DNA of 64,000 bases from Marinobacter maroccanus (GTDB lineage Bacteria > Pseudomonadota > Gammaproteobacteria > Pseudomonadales > Oleiphilaceae), in NCBI RefSeq assembly GCF_002933275.1, contig NZ_PSSX01000012.1:1-64000 (forward strand), read 5' to 3'. The position numbers and the translations under genes are program-made. The notes under the pieces were generated by a model. It was not told the DNA's origin. It was given only the letters and a program-made list of their open reading frames with translations, and made no database searches. Position 1 is the stretch's first letter, and every line of letters starts with the position of its first letter. Positions 30,600-40,191 of this stretch are shown here, piece after piece.

Positions 30600-31013
30600 A
30601 TGCTGCAACCAAAACGCACCAAATTTCGCAAGGTAATGAAAGGCCGTAACACCGGTCTTGCTCACCGCGCCAACAAGGTGAGCTTCGGTGAATACGGATT
30701 GAAGGCTACGAGCCGTGGGCGTATAACTGCGCGCCAGATTGAGGCAGCGCGTCGTACCATGACTCGTCGCATCAAGCGGGGCGGTAAGATCTGGATCCGG
30801 GTTTTCCCGGACAAGCCGATCACCGGTAAGCCGCTTGAAGTTCGAATGGGTAAAGGTAAGGGTTCTGTCGAGTATTGGGTGGCTGAAATCCAGCCAGGCC
30901 GCATGCTCTACGAGATGGAAGGTGTTTCTGAGGAAATTGCTCGGGACGCATTCACTCTCGCGGCGGCCAAACTGCCGGTACAGACCACCTTTGTAACGAG
31001 GACGGTGATGTGA
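30600..31013 (+). CDS. rplP: 50S ribosomal protein L16
   Basis: L16 (uL16) contacts the A-site tRNA and completes the 50S. The 137-aa product (E. coli 136) starts [19 protein letters not shown] and includes [19 protein letters not shown] and [18 protein letters not shown] precedes the start. The stop TGA shares its A with the ATG of rpmC, which couples translation. Confidence 0.98.
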   Translation: MLQPKRTKFRKVMKGRNTGLAHRANKVSFGEYGLKATSRGRITARQIEAARRTMTRRIKRGGKIWIRVFPDKPITGKPLEVRMGKGKGSVEYWVAEIQPGRMLYEMEGVSEEIARDAFTLAAAKLPVQTTFVTRTVM

Positions 31014-31204
31014 TGAAAGCAATAGAGCTGCGTGAAAAGTCAGTCGAGGAGCTGAACAAAGAGCTGATCGACCTCCTGAAGGAGCAGTTCAACCTGCGCA
31101 TGCGTAAGGCGACAGGTCAGCTGAATCAGTCTCACCTTCTCGGCAAGGTGAAGCGCGACATCGCTCGCGTGAAAACAGTATTGAACGAAAAGGCAGGACA
31201 GTGA
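31013..31204 (+). CDS. rpmC: 50S ribosomal protein L29
   Basis: L29 (uL29) is a small helical protein beside L23 at the tunnel exit. From ATG 31013 it is 63 aa, the E. coli length ([18 protein letters not shown]), with the conserved [14 protein letters not shown]. The GTG three bases upstream is rejected because it lies in the rplP stop region and would add one Met. It overlaps rplP by one base. Confidence 0.96.
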   Translation: MKAIELREKSVEELNKELIDLLKEQFNLRMRKATGQLNQSHLLGKVKRDIARVKTVLNEKAGQ

Positions 31205-31205
31205 C

Positions 31206-31472
31206 ATGACCGAAGCTACCCAAACTGCCAGAACTCTGAGCGGCAAGGTCGTGAGCAACAAGATGGAGAAATCCATCGTGGTGCTGGTCGAGCGTCAGGT
31301 GAAACACCCGCTGTACGGTAAGTACATGAAGCGTTCAACCAAGATCCACGCTCACGATGAGAGCAATCAGTGCAACATCGGTGACACTGTGACCATTCAG
31401 GAAACCCGTCCGGTCTCCAAGACCAAGAGCTGGGCCCTGGTGGAAGTTACCGAACGTGCATCCAAGGTGTAA
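31206..31472 (+). CDS. rpsQ: 30S ribosomal protein S17
   Basis: S17 (uS17) is an OB-fold primary binder of 16S rRNA. The 88-aa product (E. coli 84) has a slightly extended N-terminus ([20 protein letters not shown]). It contains [19 protein letters not shown] and [18 protein letters not shown]. The start is one base after the rpmC stop. AGGACAG upstream is a modest ribosome site. Confidence 0.97.
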   Translation: MTEATQTARTLSGKVVSNKMEKSIVVLVERQVKHPLYGKYMKRSTKIHAHDESNQCNIGDTVTIQETRPVSKTKSWALVEVTERASKV

Positions 31473-31487
31473 CGCCGGAGAACAACC

Positions 31488-31856
31488 ATGATTCAGACTC
31501 AAACAATGCTTGAAGTCGCGGACAACAGCGGTGCGCGTCAGGTGATGTGCATCAAGGTCCTGGGCGGTTCACATCGGCGTTATGCCAGCGTAGGGGATAT
31601 CATCAAGGTGACCGTCAAGGAAGCCATCCCCCGCGGTAAAGTGAAGAAAGGCCAGGTCCTGAAAGCTGTCGTGGTGCGCACCCGCAAGGGTGTTCGTCGT
31701 CCCGACGGTTCGCTGATCCGTTTCGACGGAAACGCGGCAGTACTTCTGAACAATCAGGACGCTCCTATTGGTACCCGTATCTTCGGACCGGTTACCCGTG
31801 AACTGCGTAATGAGAAGTTCATGAAAATTATCTCACTGGCACCCGAAGTACTTTAA
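31488..31856 (+). CDS. rplN: 50S ribosomal protein L14
   Basis: L14 (uL14) lies at the subunit interface and is a binding site for the silencing factor RsfS. The 122-aa product (E. coli 123) starts [20 protein letters not shown]. It contains [20 protein letters not shown] and [11 protein letters not shown]. It heads the spc gene set. I see no separate promoter in the 15-nt gap, so it is read from upstream. Confidence 0.98.
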   Translation: MIQTQTMLEVADNSGARQVMCIKVLGGSHRRYASVGDIIKVTVKEAIPRGKVKKGQVLKAVVVRTRKGVRRPDGSLIRFDGNAAVLLNNQDAPIGTRIFGPVTRELRNEKFMKIISLAPEVL

Positions 31857-31873
31857 AGGACCAGAGGCCGGTT

Positions 31874-32194
31874 ATGAAAAAGATCAAACGAGATGACGAA
31901 GTAATCGTCACCACGGGGAAAGATAAAGGCAAACGTGGTAAAGTCCTGAAGGTTCAGGACGATGGCCGTATGGTTGTTTCAGGGATCAATATGATCAAGA
32001 AACACACCAAGCCTAACCCGATGCTGGGCTCCCCAGGTGGCATCGTCGAAAAAGAAGCACCTATCCAGGCTTCCAACGTGGCTATTTTTAATCCGCAGAC
32101 CGGCAAAGCCGATCGTGTAGGCTTCCAGATCAAGGAAGACGGCGCGAAAGTGCGGATCTTCAAGTCCACGAACGAAGCTGTCGATAACCAGTAA
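31874..32194 (+). CDS. rplX: 50S ribosomal protein L24
   Basis: L24 (uL24) starts 50S assembly by binding the 5' domain of 23S rRNA. The 106-aa product (E. coli 104) has the KOW segment [20 protein letters not shown], the conserved [11 protein letters not shown] and the C-terminal [21 protein letters not shown] upstream is weak. The stop is 15 nt before the chosen start of rplE. Confidence 0.97.
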   Translation: MKKIKRDDEVIVTTGKDKGKRGKVLKVQDDGRMVVSGINMIKKHTKPNPMLGSPGGIVEKEAPIQASNVAIFNPQTGKADRVGFQIKEDGAKVRIFKSTNEAVDNQ

Positions 32195-32209
32195 GCGGTG
32201 GTGGTTACG

Positions 32210-32749
32210 ATGCTTAACATGAAAGAGCAGTACAGTAAGGAAGTGGTACCCGCCCTGCAGAAGGAGTTCAGCTACAAGAACGTCATGCAGGTGCCGCGTA
32301 TCGAAAAGATCACCCTGAATATGGGTGTCGGCGAAGCGGTCGGTGACAAAAAGCTGATTGAAAATGCCGTGGCGGATCTCGAGCGCCTGGCAGGTCAGAA
32401 AGCAGTGGTCACCCTGGCTCGTAAATCCGTCGCGGGTTTCAAGATCCGTGAAGGTTGGCCGATCGGTTGTAAGGTTACCCTGCGCGGCGAGCGTATGTGG
32501 GACTTCTTTGATCGCCTGGTTCACATTGCGGTACCCCGCATTCGTGACTTCCGCGGTCTGAATCCCAAGTCGTTCGACGGTCGCGGTAACTACAGCATGG
32601 GCGTGCGTGAGCAGATCATTTTCCCTGAGATCGAGTACGACAGAGTCGACAAGATCCGTGGTCTGGACATCACCATTACCACCACTGCCGGTACCGACGA
32701 TGAAGGTCGCGAACTGTTGAAAGCCTTCGGCTTTCCGTTCAAGAAATAA
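32210..32749 (+). CDS. rplE: 50S ribosomal protein L5
   Basis: L5 (uL5) carries 5S rRNA into the central protuberance. From ATG 32210 it is 179 aa, exactly the E. coli length; an upstream GTG at 32198 is rejected. It contains [37 protein letters not shown] and [20 protein letters not shown]. In E. coli S8 represses the spc operon by binding near the rplE start. I do not see a clear match to that site here. Confidence 0.97.
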   Translation: MLNMKEQYSKEVVPALQKEFSYKNVMQVPRIEKITLNMGVGEAVGDKKLIENAVADLERLAGQKAVVTLARKSVAGFKIREGWPIGCKVTLRGERMWDFFDRLVHIAVPRIRDFRGLNPKSFDGRGNYSMGVREQIIFPEIEYDRVDKIRGLDITITTTAGTDDEGRELLKAFGFPFKK

Positions 32750-32761
32750 GGAACGAGTGTA

Positions 32762-33067
32762 ATGGCTAAGGTTTCCATGAAAAACCGTGAGCTCAAGCGC
32801 GAAAAAACCGTTGCGAAGTTTGCAGCGAAGCGTGCCGAGCTCAAGGCGATTATCAAGAACCCGAATACCAGCGATGATGACCGTTGGGACGCACAGATGA
32901 AGCTTCAGCAGCTTCCTCGCGATGCATCTCCTTCGCGTCTTCGTAATCGTTGCCAGGTGACTGGTCGTCCCCATGGCGTTCTGCGCAAGTTTGAGCTGTC
33001 ACGGATCAAACTCCGTGAATACGGCATGCGCGGTGACGTTCCGGGCCTGACCAAGGCAAGCTGGTAA
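32762..33067 (+). CDS. rpsN: 30S ribosomal protein S14 (zinc-free, long type)
   Basis: S14 (uS14) assembles late into the 30S head. The 101-aa product is the long, zinc-independent form, the same length as in E. coli. The C-terminal region has only one cysteine ([19 protein letters not shown]) and lacks the CxxC pairs of the short zinc form. It is followed by an 88-nt gap with a stable hairpin, the largest gap within the spc genes. Confidence 0.97.
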   Translation: MAKVSMKNRELKREKTVAKFAAKRAELKAIIKNPNTSDDDRWDAQMKLQQLPRDASPSRLRNRCQVTGRPHGVLRKFELSRIKLREYGMRGDVPGLTKASW

Positions 33068-33070
33068 GAT

Positions 33071-33122
33071 AGGTACCCTGACTTCGGTCAGGTGCCTGTT
33101 GGTAAGCGGTGCGGCAAGCCGC
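33071..33122 (+). promoter_or_regulatory. Stable UUCG hairpin and second small hairpin before rpsH
   Basis: Positions 33071-33097 form an 11-bp stem with one bulged C (33076), capped by the extra-stable C(UUCG)G tetraloop. A second hairpin GCGG-CAAG-CCGC follows at 33111-33122. No T tract follows either one. Being just ahead of rpsH (S8, the spc repressor in E. coli), they may be an S8 target or an mRNA processing site. This is an inference from position. Confidence 0.5.
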
Positions 33123-33155
33123 TGCACAACTAAAAAGATCAGGAGCCTCATACCA

Positions 33156-33548
33156 ATGAGTATGCAAGACACGCTTGCGGATATGTTTACCCGTATCCGT
33201 AATGCACAGATGGCATCAAAAGCAGACGTTACGATGCCGTCTTCAAAGATGAAGATCTCCGTAGCCCAGGTCCTGAAGGACGAAGGCTACGTCGACGATT
33301 TCTCCGTTTCAGCCGACGCGAAGCCCGAGCTGACGATTACTCTGAAATATTTCGGTGGTAAGCCGGTTATTGAGGAGATCAAGCGGGTCAGCCGTCCGAG
33401 TCTGCGCCAGTACAACGGCGCTGGGGAACTGCCGAAAGTATCCGGTGGTCTGGGAGTCGCGATTGTCTCAACGTCCAAAGGCGTTATGACAGACCGCGCC
33501 GCACGAGCTGCTGGCGTGGGTGGCGAAGTCATCTGCACCGTATTCTAG
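33156..33548 (+). CDS. rpsH: 30S ribosomal protein S8
   Basis: S8 (uS8) binds the central domain of 16S rRNA and in E. coli represses the spc operon. From ATG 33156 it is 130 aa, the E. coli length ([19 protein letters not shown]). AGGAG at 33141-33145 supports this start; longer readings run through the upstream hairpins. The C-terminal [20 protein letters not shown] is intact. Confidence 0.97.
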   Translation: MSMQDTLADMFTRIRNAQMASKADVTMPSSKMKISVAQVLKDEGYVDDFSVSADAKPELTITLKYFGGKPVIEEIKRVSRPSLRQYNGAGELPKVSGGLGVAIVSTSKGVMTDRAARAAGVGGEVICTVF

Positions 33549-33557
33549 GAGATACAC

Positions 33558-34091
33558 ATGTCCAGGGTTGCCAATAATCCTGTCGTGCTGCCTTCCGGTG
33601 TTGAGGTTAAGCTGAACGGACAGGAAATTAGTGTGAAGGGTTCCAAGGGAGCGCTTCAAATCACCATTCACCAAGCGGTTGAAGTAAAGCAGGAAGAGAA
33701 TGTTCTGCGCTTTGCGGCCCGCGATGGTGCTACAAAGTCCCGCGCTCTTGCTGGTACTACTCGTGCACTGGTCAACAACATGGTGACCGGTGTAACTACA
33801 GGCTGGGAACGTAAACTCCAGCTGACGGGCGTAGGTTACCGTGCCCAGGCGCAAGGTAAGAAGCTCAACCTGACGCTGGGTTTTTCGCACCCGGTTGAGT
33901 ATGAGCTGCCCGAGGGGATTACCGCAGAAACTCCGTCCAATACGGAAGTTGTGATTCGCGGTATCGACAAGCAACAGGTTGGCCAGGTCGCTGCGGAAGT
34001 CCGCGCGTTCCGTCCGCCCGAGCCTTATAAGGGCAAGGGTGTTCGTTATGCGGATGAGCAGGTCAGACGCAAAGAAGCCAAGAAGAAATAA
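33558..34091 (+). CDS. rplF: 50S ribosomal protein L6
   Basis: L6 (uL6) lies near the sarcin-ricin loop and the factor-binding site. The 177-aa product equals the E. coli length. It has the duplicated fold with [20 protein letters not shown] in the middle and the C-terminal [27 protein letters not shown] precedes ATG 33558. Spacing to rplR is 9 nt. Confidence 0.98.
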   Translation: MSRVANNPVVLPSGVEVKLNGQEISVKGSKGALQITIHQAVEVKQEENVLRFAARDGATKSRALAGTTRALVNNMVTGVTTGWERKLQLTGVGYRAQAQGKKLNLTLGFSHPVEYELPEGITAETPSNTEVVIRGIDKQQVGQVAAEVRAFRPPEPYKGKGVRYADEQVRRKEAKKK

Positions 34092-34100
34092 GGCGGGACT

Positions 34101-34448
34101 ATGAGCGCGAATAACGAAAGATTGCGTCGCGCACGCAAAGTGCGCATGAAGATCCGTGAACTGGGTACCACTCGTCTGTGCGTTCACCGCACACCGCGTC
34201 ATATGTATGCCCAGGTCACCACTGCAGACGGCAGCAAAGTGCTGGCTTCTGCCTCCACGTTGGATAAGGAACTGCGCCAGGGTGCAACCGGTAACGTGGA
34301 CGCTGCCAAGAAGGTTGGTCAGCTGATCGCTGAGCGTGCCAAGGCGGCAGGTGTTGAGCAGGTTGCTTTTGACCGCTCCGGTTACCGTTATCACGGCCGT
34401 GTCCAGGCTCTGGCCGACGCAGCCCGTGAAGCTGGCTTGCAATTCTAA
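34101..34448 (+). CDS. rplR: 50S ribosomal protein L18
   Basis: L18 (uL18) binds 5S rRNA together with L5 and L25. The 115-aa product (E. coli 117) starts [20 protein letters not shown]. It contains [15 protein letters not shown] and ends with [27 protein letters not shown] upstream acts as ribosome site. No unusual features. Confidence 0.97.
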   Translation: MSANNERLRRARKVRMKIRELGTTRLCVHRTPRHMYAQVTTADGSKVLASASTLDKELRQGATGNVDAAKKVGQLIAERAKAAGVEQVAFDRSGYRYHGRVQALADAAREAGLQF

Positions 34449-34460
34449 GAGGTGGAGAAG

Positions 34461-34961
34461 ATGAGCGTTAACGAACAGAAGGCGCCTGAGCTCCAGGAGA
34501 AGCTGGTCCAGGTCAATCGTGTCGCCAAGGTTGTTAAAGGTGGCCGTATTTTCGCCTTCACCGCACTGACTGTAGTGGGTGATGGCAAAGGTCGCGTTGG
34601 TTTCGGTCGTGGCAAGGCGCGTGAAGTGCCGGTCGCCATCCAGAAGGCCATGGAAGCTGCACGCAAGAACATGGTAGAAGTTCCGCTTGACGGCACTACC
34701 CTGCAATACCCGGTCAAGGCTCAGCATGGCGGCTCCAAGGTCTACATGCAGCCGGCGTCCGAAGGTACTGGTATCATCGCCGGCGGTGCGATGCGTGCAG
34801 TACTGGAAGTGGCGGGTGTTCAGAACGTACTGTCCAAGTGTTACGGGTCTACCAACCCGGTGAACGTTGTACGTTCCACCATCAAGGGTCTCCAGGCGAC
34901 ACAGGCGCCTGAAGATATTGCAGCCAAGCGCGGTAAGACCGTGGAAGAGATTCTGGGTTGA
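34461..34961 (+). CDS. rpsE: 30S ribosomal protein S5
   Basis: S5 (uS5) shapes the mRNA entry and affects decoding accuracy. From ATG 34461 it is 166 aa (E. coli 167). GAGGTGGAG upstream fixes the start, and the GTG at 34452 is rejected. The spectinomycin loop ([19 protein letters not shown]) is wild type. The C-terminal domain includes [19 protein letters not shown]. Confidence 0.97.
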   Translation: MSVNEQKAPELQEKLVQVNRVAKVVKGGRIFAFTALTVVGDGKGRVGFGRGKAREVPVAIQKAMEAARKNMVEVPLDGTTLQYPVKAQHGGSKVYMQPASEGTGIIAGGAMRAVLEVAGVQNVLSKCYGSTNPVNVVRSTIKGLQATQAPEDIAAKRGKTVEEILG

Positions 34962-34965
34962 AGTC

Positions 34966-35154
34966 ATGGCGAACGCAAAAACGATCAAAGTAACTCTGAC
35001 CCGCAGCCCGATCGGCTGTCAGCCCAAGCACAAGTTGTGTGTGAAGGGCCTGGGTCTTCGTAAAATCGGTCACACCGTGGAAGTGGAAGACACACCGTCC
35101 ATCCGCGGCATGATCAACCGGGTTAACTACCTGGTTCGGGTTGAGGAGAACTAA
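34966..35154 (+). CDS. rpmD: 50S ribosomal protein L30
   Basis: L30 (uL30) is a small 50S protein near 5S rRNA. From ATG 34966 it is 62 aa (E. coli 59), starting [18 protein letters not shown] and ending [14 protein letters not shown]. It begins 4 nt after rpsE with no strong ribosome site of its own, so reinitiation is likely. Longer in-frame readings overlap rpsE and are rejected. Confidence 0.95.
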   Translation: MANAKTIKVTLTRSPIGCQPKHKLCVKGLGLRKIGHTVEVEDTPSIRGMINRVNYLVRVEEN

Positions 35155-35155
35155 G

Positions 35156-35590
35156 ATGCGTCTGAACGAACTTAGTCCAGAGCCCGGTTCACGTCCCGCC
35201 GCACGGCGCGTCGGTCGTGGTATCGGTAGCGGTCTCGGTAAAACCGGTGGTCGCGGTCACAAAGGTCTGAAGGCACGCTCCGGTGGCAGTGTAGCGCCCG
35301 GTTTCGAGGGCGGTCAGCAGCCGTTGGCCCGTCGTCTGCCGAAGTTTGGCTTCACGTCCCGTCAGCAGCGCTACGTCGCTGAAATTCGCCTGAACGAACT
35401 GGCGAAGGTTGAAGGCGATGTGGTGGATCTGGAAGCCCTGAAAAAGGCAGACATCATTCGCGGGGAAATTCGCGAAGCCAAGGTTATCATGTCCGGCGAA
35501 CTGAGCCGTGCGGTAACTGTGAAGGGACTTCGGGTAACCAAAGGCGCGCGCGAGGCAATTTCTGCCGCGGGTGGTAAAGTCGAAGACTAA
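35156..35590 (+). CDS. rplO: 50S ribosomal protein L15
   Basis: L15 (uL15) links several 23S rRNA domains during late assembly. From ATG 35156 it is 144 aa, the E. coli length ([20 protein letters not shown]). It has the Gly/Arg-rich N-terminal tail [20 protein letters not shown] and a C-terminal globular domain. It begins one base after the rpmD stop, with GAGGAG inside rpmD serving as ribosome site. Confidence 0.97.
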   Translation: MRLNELSPEPGSRPAARRVGRGIGSGLGKTGGRGHKGLKARSGGSVAPGFEGGQQPLARRLPKFGFTSRQQRYVAEIRLNELAKVEGDVVDLEALKKADIIRGEIREAKVIMSGELSRAVTVKGLRVTKGAREAISAAGGKVED

Positions 35591-35607
35591 GGCGAGTCGA
35601 GGACTAA

Positions 35608-36930
35608 ATGGCCAAGAACGCATCATTGCCTGCGGGCGCGGGTAAAGGACTGGCTGAGCTGCGATCGCGGCTCTGGTTTGTCTTCCTGGCATTGCTGGTG
35701 TACCGGATCGGTGCCCACATTCCGGTGCCGGGTATCAACCCCGACCGTCTGGCGGCACTGTTTGAACAGAACCAGGGCACAATCCTGAGCATGTTCAACA
35801 TGTTTTCCGGTGGTGCGCTTGAGCGCATGAGTATCTTCGCTCTCGGTATCATGCCGTACATCTCTGCCTCTATCATCATGCAGCTCATGACTGCGGTTAG
35901 TCCGCAGCTTGAGCAGCTAAAGAAAGAAGGCGAGGCTGGCCGTCGAAAGATCAGCCAGTACACTCGGTATGGTACGGTTATCCTGGCCCTGGTTCAGGGT
36001 TTTGGTATTTCTGTCGGCCTGGCATCACAGGGTGTCACCTTCAATGACAGCTTTAGCTTCCACTTCGTGGCGGTTGTGTCATTCGTCAGTGGCGCCGTGT
36101 TCATGATGTGGCTTGGCGAGCAGATCACTGAGCGGGGTGTCGGTAACGGCATCTCCCTGTTGATCTTCGCCGGTATTGTTGCCGGGTTGCCCGGCGCTAT
36201 CGGTCAGACGCTCGAGCAAGCCCGTAATGGAGAGATGAGCCTGCTGGTGGTTCTGGGCATTGGCGTTCTTGCGGTTGCTGTCATCGGCTTCGTGGTTTTC
36301 ATGGAGCGCGGCCAGCGCCGGTTGACGATCAACTACGCCAAGCGGCAACAGGGTCGCCGGGTGTTTGCCCAGCAATCCAGTCATCTTCCCCTGAAGGTGA
36401 ACATGGCGGGTGTTATTCCGCCCATCTTCGCGTCTTCCATTCTGCTTTTCCCTGCATCGCTGGGTCAGTGGTTTGGTCAGGGTGAGGGCATGGAATGGTT
36501 GAGTGACATCTCCCAGGCCCTGGCGCCAAGCCAGCCGTTGTACATTATCCTGTTTGCGGCAGCAGTGGTTTTCTTCTGCTTCTTCTACACAGCCCTGATG
36601 TACAATCCGAAAGAAGTTGCGGATAACCTCAAGCGCTCTGGAGCGTTTATTCCGGGCATTCGTCCTGGTGATCAGACTGCCAAGTATATCGATGGTGTTC
36701 TGACCCGTCTGACGCTGTTCGGTGCAATGTACATTGCAGCAGTTTCCCTGTTCCCTCAGTTCCTGATGGTGGCCGGGAATGTTCCGTTCTATCTGGGCGG
36801 TACCTCTCTGCTGATTGTTGTAGTCGTGGTGATGGATTTCATGGCGCAGGTTCAGTCGCACCTGATGTCGCATCAGTATGAATCGCTGATGAAGAAGTCC
36901 AATCTCAAGGGCTATGGTCGGAACGGTTAA
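35608..36930 (+). CDS. secY: Preprotein translocase subunit SecY
   Basis: SecY is the channel of the Sec translocon in the inner membrane. The 440-aa product (E. coli 443) has ten hydrophobic segments, starting at about residue 22 ([21 protein letters not shown]). The conserved cytoplasmic loops include [14 protein letters not shown] and [20 protein letters not shown]. Together with secE at 9847 and a secG elsewhere it would form SecYEG. It sits in the usual place at the end of the spc operon. Confidence 0.97.
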   Translation: MAKNASLPAGAGKGLAELRSRLWFVFLALLVYRIGAHIPVPGINPDRLAALFEQNQGTILSMFNMFSGGALERMSIFALGIMPYISASIIMQLMTAVSPQLEQLKKEGEAGRRKISQYTRYGTVILALVQGFGISVGLASQGVTFNDSFSFHFVAVVSFVSGAVFMMWLGEQITERGVGNGISLLIFAGIVAGLPGAIGQTLEQARNGEMSLLVVLGIGVLAVAVIGFVVFMERGQRRLTINYAKRQQGRRVFAQQSSHLPLKVNMAGVIPPIFASSILLFPASLGQWFGQGEGMEWLSDISQALAPSQPLYIILFAAAVVFFCFFYTALMYNPKEVADNLKRSGAFIPGIRPGDQTAKYIDGVLTRLTLFGAMYIAAVSLFPQFLMVAGNVPFYLGGTSLLIVVVVVMDFMAQVQSHLMSHQYESLMKKSNLKGYGRNG

Positions 36931-36960
36931 TCTCGTTCCCCTTGAAAACTGGAGTCGACA

Positions 36961-37074
36961 ATGAAAGTACGCGCTTCGGTAAAGAAAATTTGCCGTAACT
37001 GCAAAGTAATTCGTCGCAATGGCTCGGTACGGGTCATTTGCTCGGAGCCTCGTCACAAGCAACGCCAGGGCTGA
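36961..37074 (+). CDS. rpmJ: 50S ribosomal protein L36 (zinc-type)
   Basis: L36 (bL36) is the smallest ribosomal protein. It has 37 aa (E. coli 38): it begins [19 protein letters not shown] and ends KQRQG. The zinc ligands Cys11, Cys14, Cys27 and His32 are all present, so this is the C+ form. ATG 36961 lies 30 nt after secY with GGAG upstream. It is the last gene of the spc set, ahead of the palindromic promoter. Confidence 0.95.
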   Translation: MKVRASVKKICRNCKVIRRNGSVRVICSEPRHKQRQG

Positions 37075-37112
37075 TCCTTACGGGATCCAGAACTGACATT
37101 GTAGAGGGTACG

Positions 37113-37154
37113 AATAATAGCGCTTGACCCCGGCAGGGGTCAGGCGCTATTATT
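37113..37154. promoter_or_regulatory. Sigma70-type promoter inside a 19-bp palindrome, ahead of rpsM
   Basis: Arms 37113-37131 and 37136-37154 pair over 19 bp (one G-T) around the loop GGCA. TTGACC (37124-37129) in the left arm and TATTAT (37148-37153) in the right arm, 18 nt apart, form a good sigma70 promoter for rpsM. By symmetry the minus strand has CTGACC and TATTAT similarly spaced. The following CGCGCCCTTTTATAG is a poor T tract, so a terminator role is less likely. Confidence 0.7.
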
Positions 37155-37216
37155 TCGCGCCCTTTTATAGTGGCGGAAAATTCACACAGCAAAGCTTTGA
37201 ACGCGGAGTAATTTGG

Positions 37217-37573
37217 ATGGCACGTATAGCCGGTGTCAATATACCCGATCACAAACATGCTGTTGTCTCGCTGACCTACATCTTTGGTGTTGGCAAGACC
37301 ACAGCCCAGAAGCTTTGCGACGCTACCGGTGTCAAGCCGGACCTTAAGGTCAAAGACCTGAGCGACGAGCAGCTTGAAGCACTTCGTACTGAAGTGGGCA
37401 AGGTGTCTGTCGAAGGTGATCTGCGTCGTGAAGTACAGATGAACATCAAGCGTTTGAAGGATCTCGGATGTCACCGTGGTCTGCGTCATCGTCATGGCCT
37501 TCCGGTCCGTGGCCAGCGCACCAAGACCAACGCACGCACCCGTAAAGGTCCACGCAAACCTATTCGTAAGTAA
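37217..37573 (+). CDS. rpsM: 30S ribosomal protein S13
   Basis: S13 (uS13) makes bridges to the 50S and contacts the P-site tRNA. From ATG 37217 it is 118 aa, the E. coli length. It starts [19 protein letters not shown] and ends with the basic tail [17 protein letters not shown]. The 142-nt gap before it holds the palindromic promoter and, after it, about 60 nt of leader, where S4 acts on the alpha operon in E. coli. Confidence 0.97.
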   Translation: MARIAGVNIPDHKHAVVSLTYIFGVGKTTAQKLCDATGVKPDLKVKDLSDEQLEALRTEVGKVSVEGDLRREVQMNIKRLKDLGCHRGLRHRHGLPVRGQRTKTNARTRKGPRKPIRK

Positions 37574-37586
37574 CAGGTAGGCAAAC

Positions 37587-37976
37587 ATGGCAAAGCCAGG
37601 TACACGTACCCGTAAAAAGGTGAAAAAGACGGTTGTTGATGGCGTCGCGCACATTCACGCGTCCTTCAACAACACTATCGTGACCATTTCTGACCGTCAG
37701 GGCAACGTCCTGTCCTGGGCCACCTCTGGTGGTTCCGGTTTCCGTGGGTCACGCAAGAGTACACCTTTTGCTGCGCAGGTAGCAGCTGAAAGAGCCGGTA
37801 ATGCGGCTGCTGAATACGGCCTTAAAAACCTGGACGTAGAGGTTAAGGGTCCTGGGCCCGGACGTGAGTCTGCAGTTCGCGCGCTGAATGCGTGTGGCTA
37901 CAAGATCACCAACATCACAGATGTGACGCCGATTCCCCACAACGGCTGTCGTCCGCCCAAGAAGCGCCGCGTCTAA
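37587..37976 (+). CDS. rpsK: 30S ribosomal protein S11
   Basis: S11 (uS11) lies on the 30S platform near the mRNA exit. The product is 129 aa, the same as E. coli, with [19 protein letters not shown] and the C-terminal [18 protein letters not shown]. The Asn-Gly in the latter is the isoaspartate site known in E. coli. ACAGGTAGG precedes ATG 37587. Confidence 0.98.
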   Translation: MAKPGTRTRKKVKKTVVDGVAHIHASFNNTIVTISDRQGNVLSWATSGGSGFRGSRKSTPFAAQVAAERAGNAAAEYGLKNLDVEVKGPGPGRESAVRALNACGYKITNITDVTPIPHNGCRPPKKRRV

Positions 37977-37994
37977 CACAGGAGACAGTGAATT

Positions 37995-38615
37995 ATGGCT
38001 CGTTATATAGGCCCGAAGTGCAAGCTGTCTCGTCGTGAAGGGACAGATCTTTTTCTGAAGAGCGGTGTTCGCGCGCTCGATTCCAAGTGCAACATCGAGA
38101 CTCCGCCGGGTATGCACGGCGCGCGTCGCGGTCGTCTGTCCGAGTACGGCGTACAGCTTCGTGAGAAACAGAAAGTTCGTCGTATCTACGGCGTTCTCGA
38201 GAAGCAGTTCCGCAACTATTACAAAGAGGCCGCCCGAGGCAAAGGTGCAACTGGTGAAAACCTGCTGCAACTGCTGGAAGGCCGTCTCGATAACGTTGTA
38301 TATCGCATGGGCTTTGGTTCTACCCGTGCAGAAGCCCGTCAGCTCGTCTCTCACAAGGCGATCCTGGTCAATGATAAGCCGGTTAACATTCCGTCCTATC
38401 AGGTACGTCCGGGTGATGTTGTGAGCTTGCGTGAAAAGGCGAAGAATCAGCTGCGTGTTAAAGGCGCACTGGATCTGTCTGCAAGCCGTGCACCGGTGAG
38501 CTGGGTAGAGGTCGACGCCAACAAGATGTCCGGCGTTTACAAGTCAGTACCTGAGCGTACTGAGCTGCCGGCCGACATCAACGAGAACCTCATCGTCGAG
38601 CTTTACTCCAAGTAA
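37995..38615 (+). CDS. rpsD: 30S ribosomal protein S4
   Basis: S4 (uS4) starts 30S assembly and in E. coli represses the alpha operon by binding a pseudoknot over the rpsM start. The 206-aa product equals the E. coli length and starts [20 protein letters not shown]. It contains the S4 RNA-binding fold ([20 protein letters not shown]). CAGGAGA precedes the start. In its normal place between rpsK and rpoA. Confidence 0.98.
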   Translation: MARYIGPKCKLSRREGTDLFLKSGVRALDSKCNIETPPGMHGARRGRLSEYGVQLREKQKVRRIYGVLEKQFRNYYKEAARGKGATGENLLQLLEGRLDNVVYRMGFGSTRAEARQLVSHKAILVNDKPVNIPSYQVRPGDVVSLREKAKNQLRVKGALDLSASRAPVSWVEVDANKMSGVYKSVPERTELPADINENLIVELYSK

Positions 38616-38650
38616 AGCCCAGTTAGCAACGATAGCAGATAGGGGCGTCT

Positions 38651-39655
38651 ATGCAGCGTTCAGTACATGAGTTATTGACACCTCGTACCATTGACGTGAA
38701 GGAATCAAGCGCCACACGTGCCAAGGTTACGCTTGAGCCTCTGGAAAGGGGCTTTGGTCATACCCTGGGTAGTGCACTGCGCCGGATTCTCTTGTCTTCG
38801 ATGCCGGGCTGCGCCGTGACTGAAGCGCAGATTGACGGTGTCCTGCACGAGTACAGCGCCATTGAGGGTGTCCAGGAAGACGTCATCGAGATTCTGCTGA
38901 ATCTCAAAGGCGTTGCCGTAAAAATGAACGGCCGGGATGATGCCGAGCTCACGCTCAGCAAGAAAGGCCCGGGCGTTGTGACAGCCGGTGATATCAAGCT
39001 GGATCATGACGTCGAGATTGCCAACCCGGAGCACGTGATCTGTCACCTTAGCGAGAATGGTGAAGTGAACATGCGTCTCCGTGTTGCTCGCGGTCGCGGC
39101 TATGAGCCGGCGGACCAGCGTGGTCTTGACGAGGACGAAACTCGCGCCATCGGACGCCTGCAGCTGGATGCAACATTCAGCCCGGTTCGTCGTGTGGCTT
39201 ACGCCGTGGAAAGTGCACGGGTAGAGCAACGGACCGATCTGGACAAGCTGGTTATCGACCTGGAGACCAATGGCACCATCGACCCGGAAGAAGCAATTCG
39301 CCGGGCGGCGACCATTCTCCAGCAGCAACTGGCGGTGTTTGTTGATTTCGATCATGAGAAAGAGCCCGAGCGTGTTGAGGAAGAGGAAGAAATCGATCCG
39401 ATCCTGCTGCGTCCGGTTGATGATCTGGAATTAACAGTGCGTTCAGCTAACTGCTTGAAGGCTGAGAACATTTACTACATCGGCGATCTTATTCAGCGCA
39501 CAGAAGTTGAGCTGTTGAAGACGCCTAACCTTGGTAAAAAGTCGCTGACCGAGATCAAGGACGTTCTGGCGTCCCGTGGTCTGTCACTGGGCATGCGTCT
39601 TGATAACTGGCCGCCGGCTAGCCTTCGTGGCGACGACCGGGTTCTGGGCGGTTAA
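38651..39655 (+). CDS. rpoA: DNA-directed RNA polymerase subunit alpha
   Basis: Alpha dimerises to start polymerase assembly and contacts UP elements and activators through its C-terminal domain. The 334-aa product (E. coli 329) has the N-terminal domain with [20 protein letters not shown], an acidic linker (about 235-248) and the C-terminal domain ([20 protein letters not shown], then [17 protein letters not shown]). The key Arg and Lys of the DNA-binding face are present. GGGGCG precedes the start. rplQ follows after 33 nt. Confidence 0.98.
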   Translation: MQRSVHELLTPRTIDVKESSATRAKVTLEPLERGFGHTLGSALRRILLSSMPGCAVTEAQIDGVLHEYSAIEGVQEDVIEILLNLKGVAVKMNGRDDAELTLSKKGPGVVTAGDIKLDHDVEIANPEHVICHLSENGEVNMRLRVARGRGYEPADQRGLDEDETRAIGRLQLDATFSPVRRVAYAVESARVEQRTDLDKLVIDLETNGTIDPEEAIRRAATILQQQLAVFVDFDHEKEPERVEEEEEIDPILLRPVDDLELTVRSANCLKAENIYYIGDLIQRTEVELLKTPNLGKKSLTEIKDVLASRGLSLGMRLDNWPPASLRGDDRVLGG

Positions 39656-39688
39656 TCGCCGATTAGTTTAAGGTAAGGAATCAGAGCA

Positions 39689-40087
39689 ATGCGTCATCGT
39701 AAGAGTGGTCGTAAGTTCAGCAGGACCAGTGCGCATCGCAAGGCCATGTTCCGTAACATGACTGCGTCACTGGTTGAACACGAGCTGATCAAAACAACGC
39801 TGCCGAAAGCCAAAGAGCTTCGTCGGGTAGCTGAGCCTTTGATCACGCTCTCCAAGAATGATTCGGTCGCGAATCGTCGTCTGGCGTTCTCACGCCTGCG
39901 TGACGATGCTGCGGTTGCCAAGCTGTTTGATGAGCTTGGACCCCGTTACAGCGAGCGTCCGGGTGGATACCTTCGTATCCTGAAGTGTGGCTTCCGTGCT
40001 GGCGACAATGCCCCTATGGCATTTGTTGAGTTGGTCGGTCGTCCGCTGGATATCGAAGCGGAAGAGGTGGACGAAGACGAGGATTAA
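39689..40087 (+). CDS. rplQ: 50S ribosomal protein L17
   Basis: L17 (bL17) lies next to the tunnel exit. The 132-aa product (E. coli 127) starts [20 protein letters not shown]. It contains [22 protein letters not shown] and [19 protein letters not shown], and ends in an acidic tail (EEVDEDED). It ends the alpha operon, and a terminator follows 24 nt later. The next gene, uvrA, is convergent. Confidence 0.97.
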   Translation: MRHRKSGRKFSRTSAHRKAMFRNMTASLVEHELIKTTLPKAKELRRVAEPLITLSKNDSVANRRLAFSRLRDDAAVAKLFDELGPRYSERPGGYLRILKCGFRAGDNAPMAFVELVGRPLDIEAEEVDEDED

Positions 40088-40111
40088 TTGCCTCGGCTTC
40101 GGCCAACGATG

Positions 40112-40147
40112 AAAAAACCGGGTTCCGAGAGGTTCCCGGTTTTTTTG
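40112..40147 (+). terminator. Terminator of the alpha operon
   Basis: ACCGGG (40117-40122) pairs with CCCGGT (40135-40140), with an inner CC-GAGA-GG. Six A's precede and seven T's follow. It can act in both directions and so could also stop uvrA transcription. Confidence 0.9.
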
Positions 40148-40191
40148 TGTCTGGATTTCAGGAAATTCGTGGCCTTCCAGGTTAGGTGGCA

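Noticed and set aside
33468..34988. 506-codon open frame antisense to the L6-S5 genes
   Set aside because: It spans four certain ribosomal genes and has no motif.
37113..37154. Palindrome as a simple terminator of the spc operon
   Set aside because: The stem is strong, but the downstream sequence is CGCGCCC before any T's, and the arms contain promoter boxes. A promoter role explains more.
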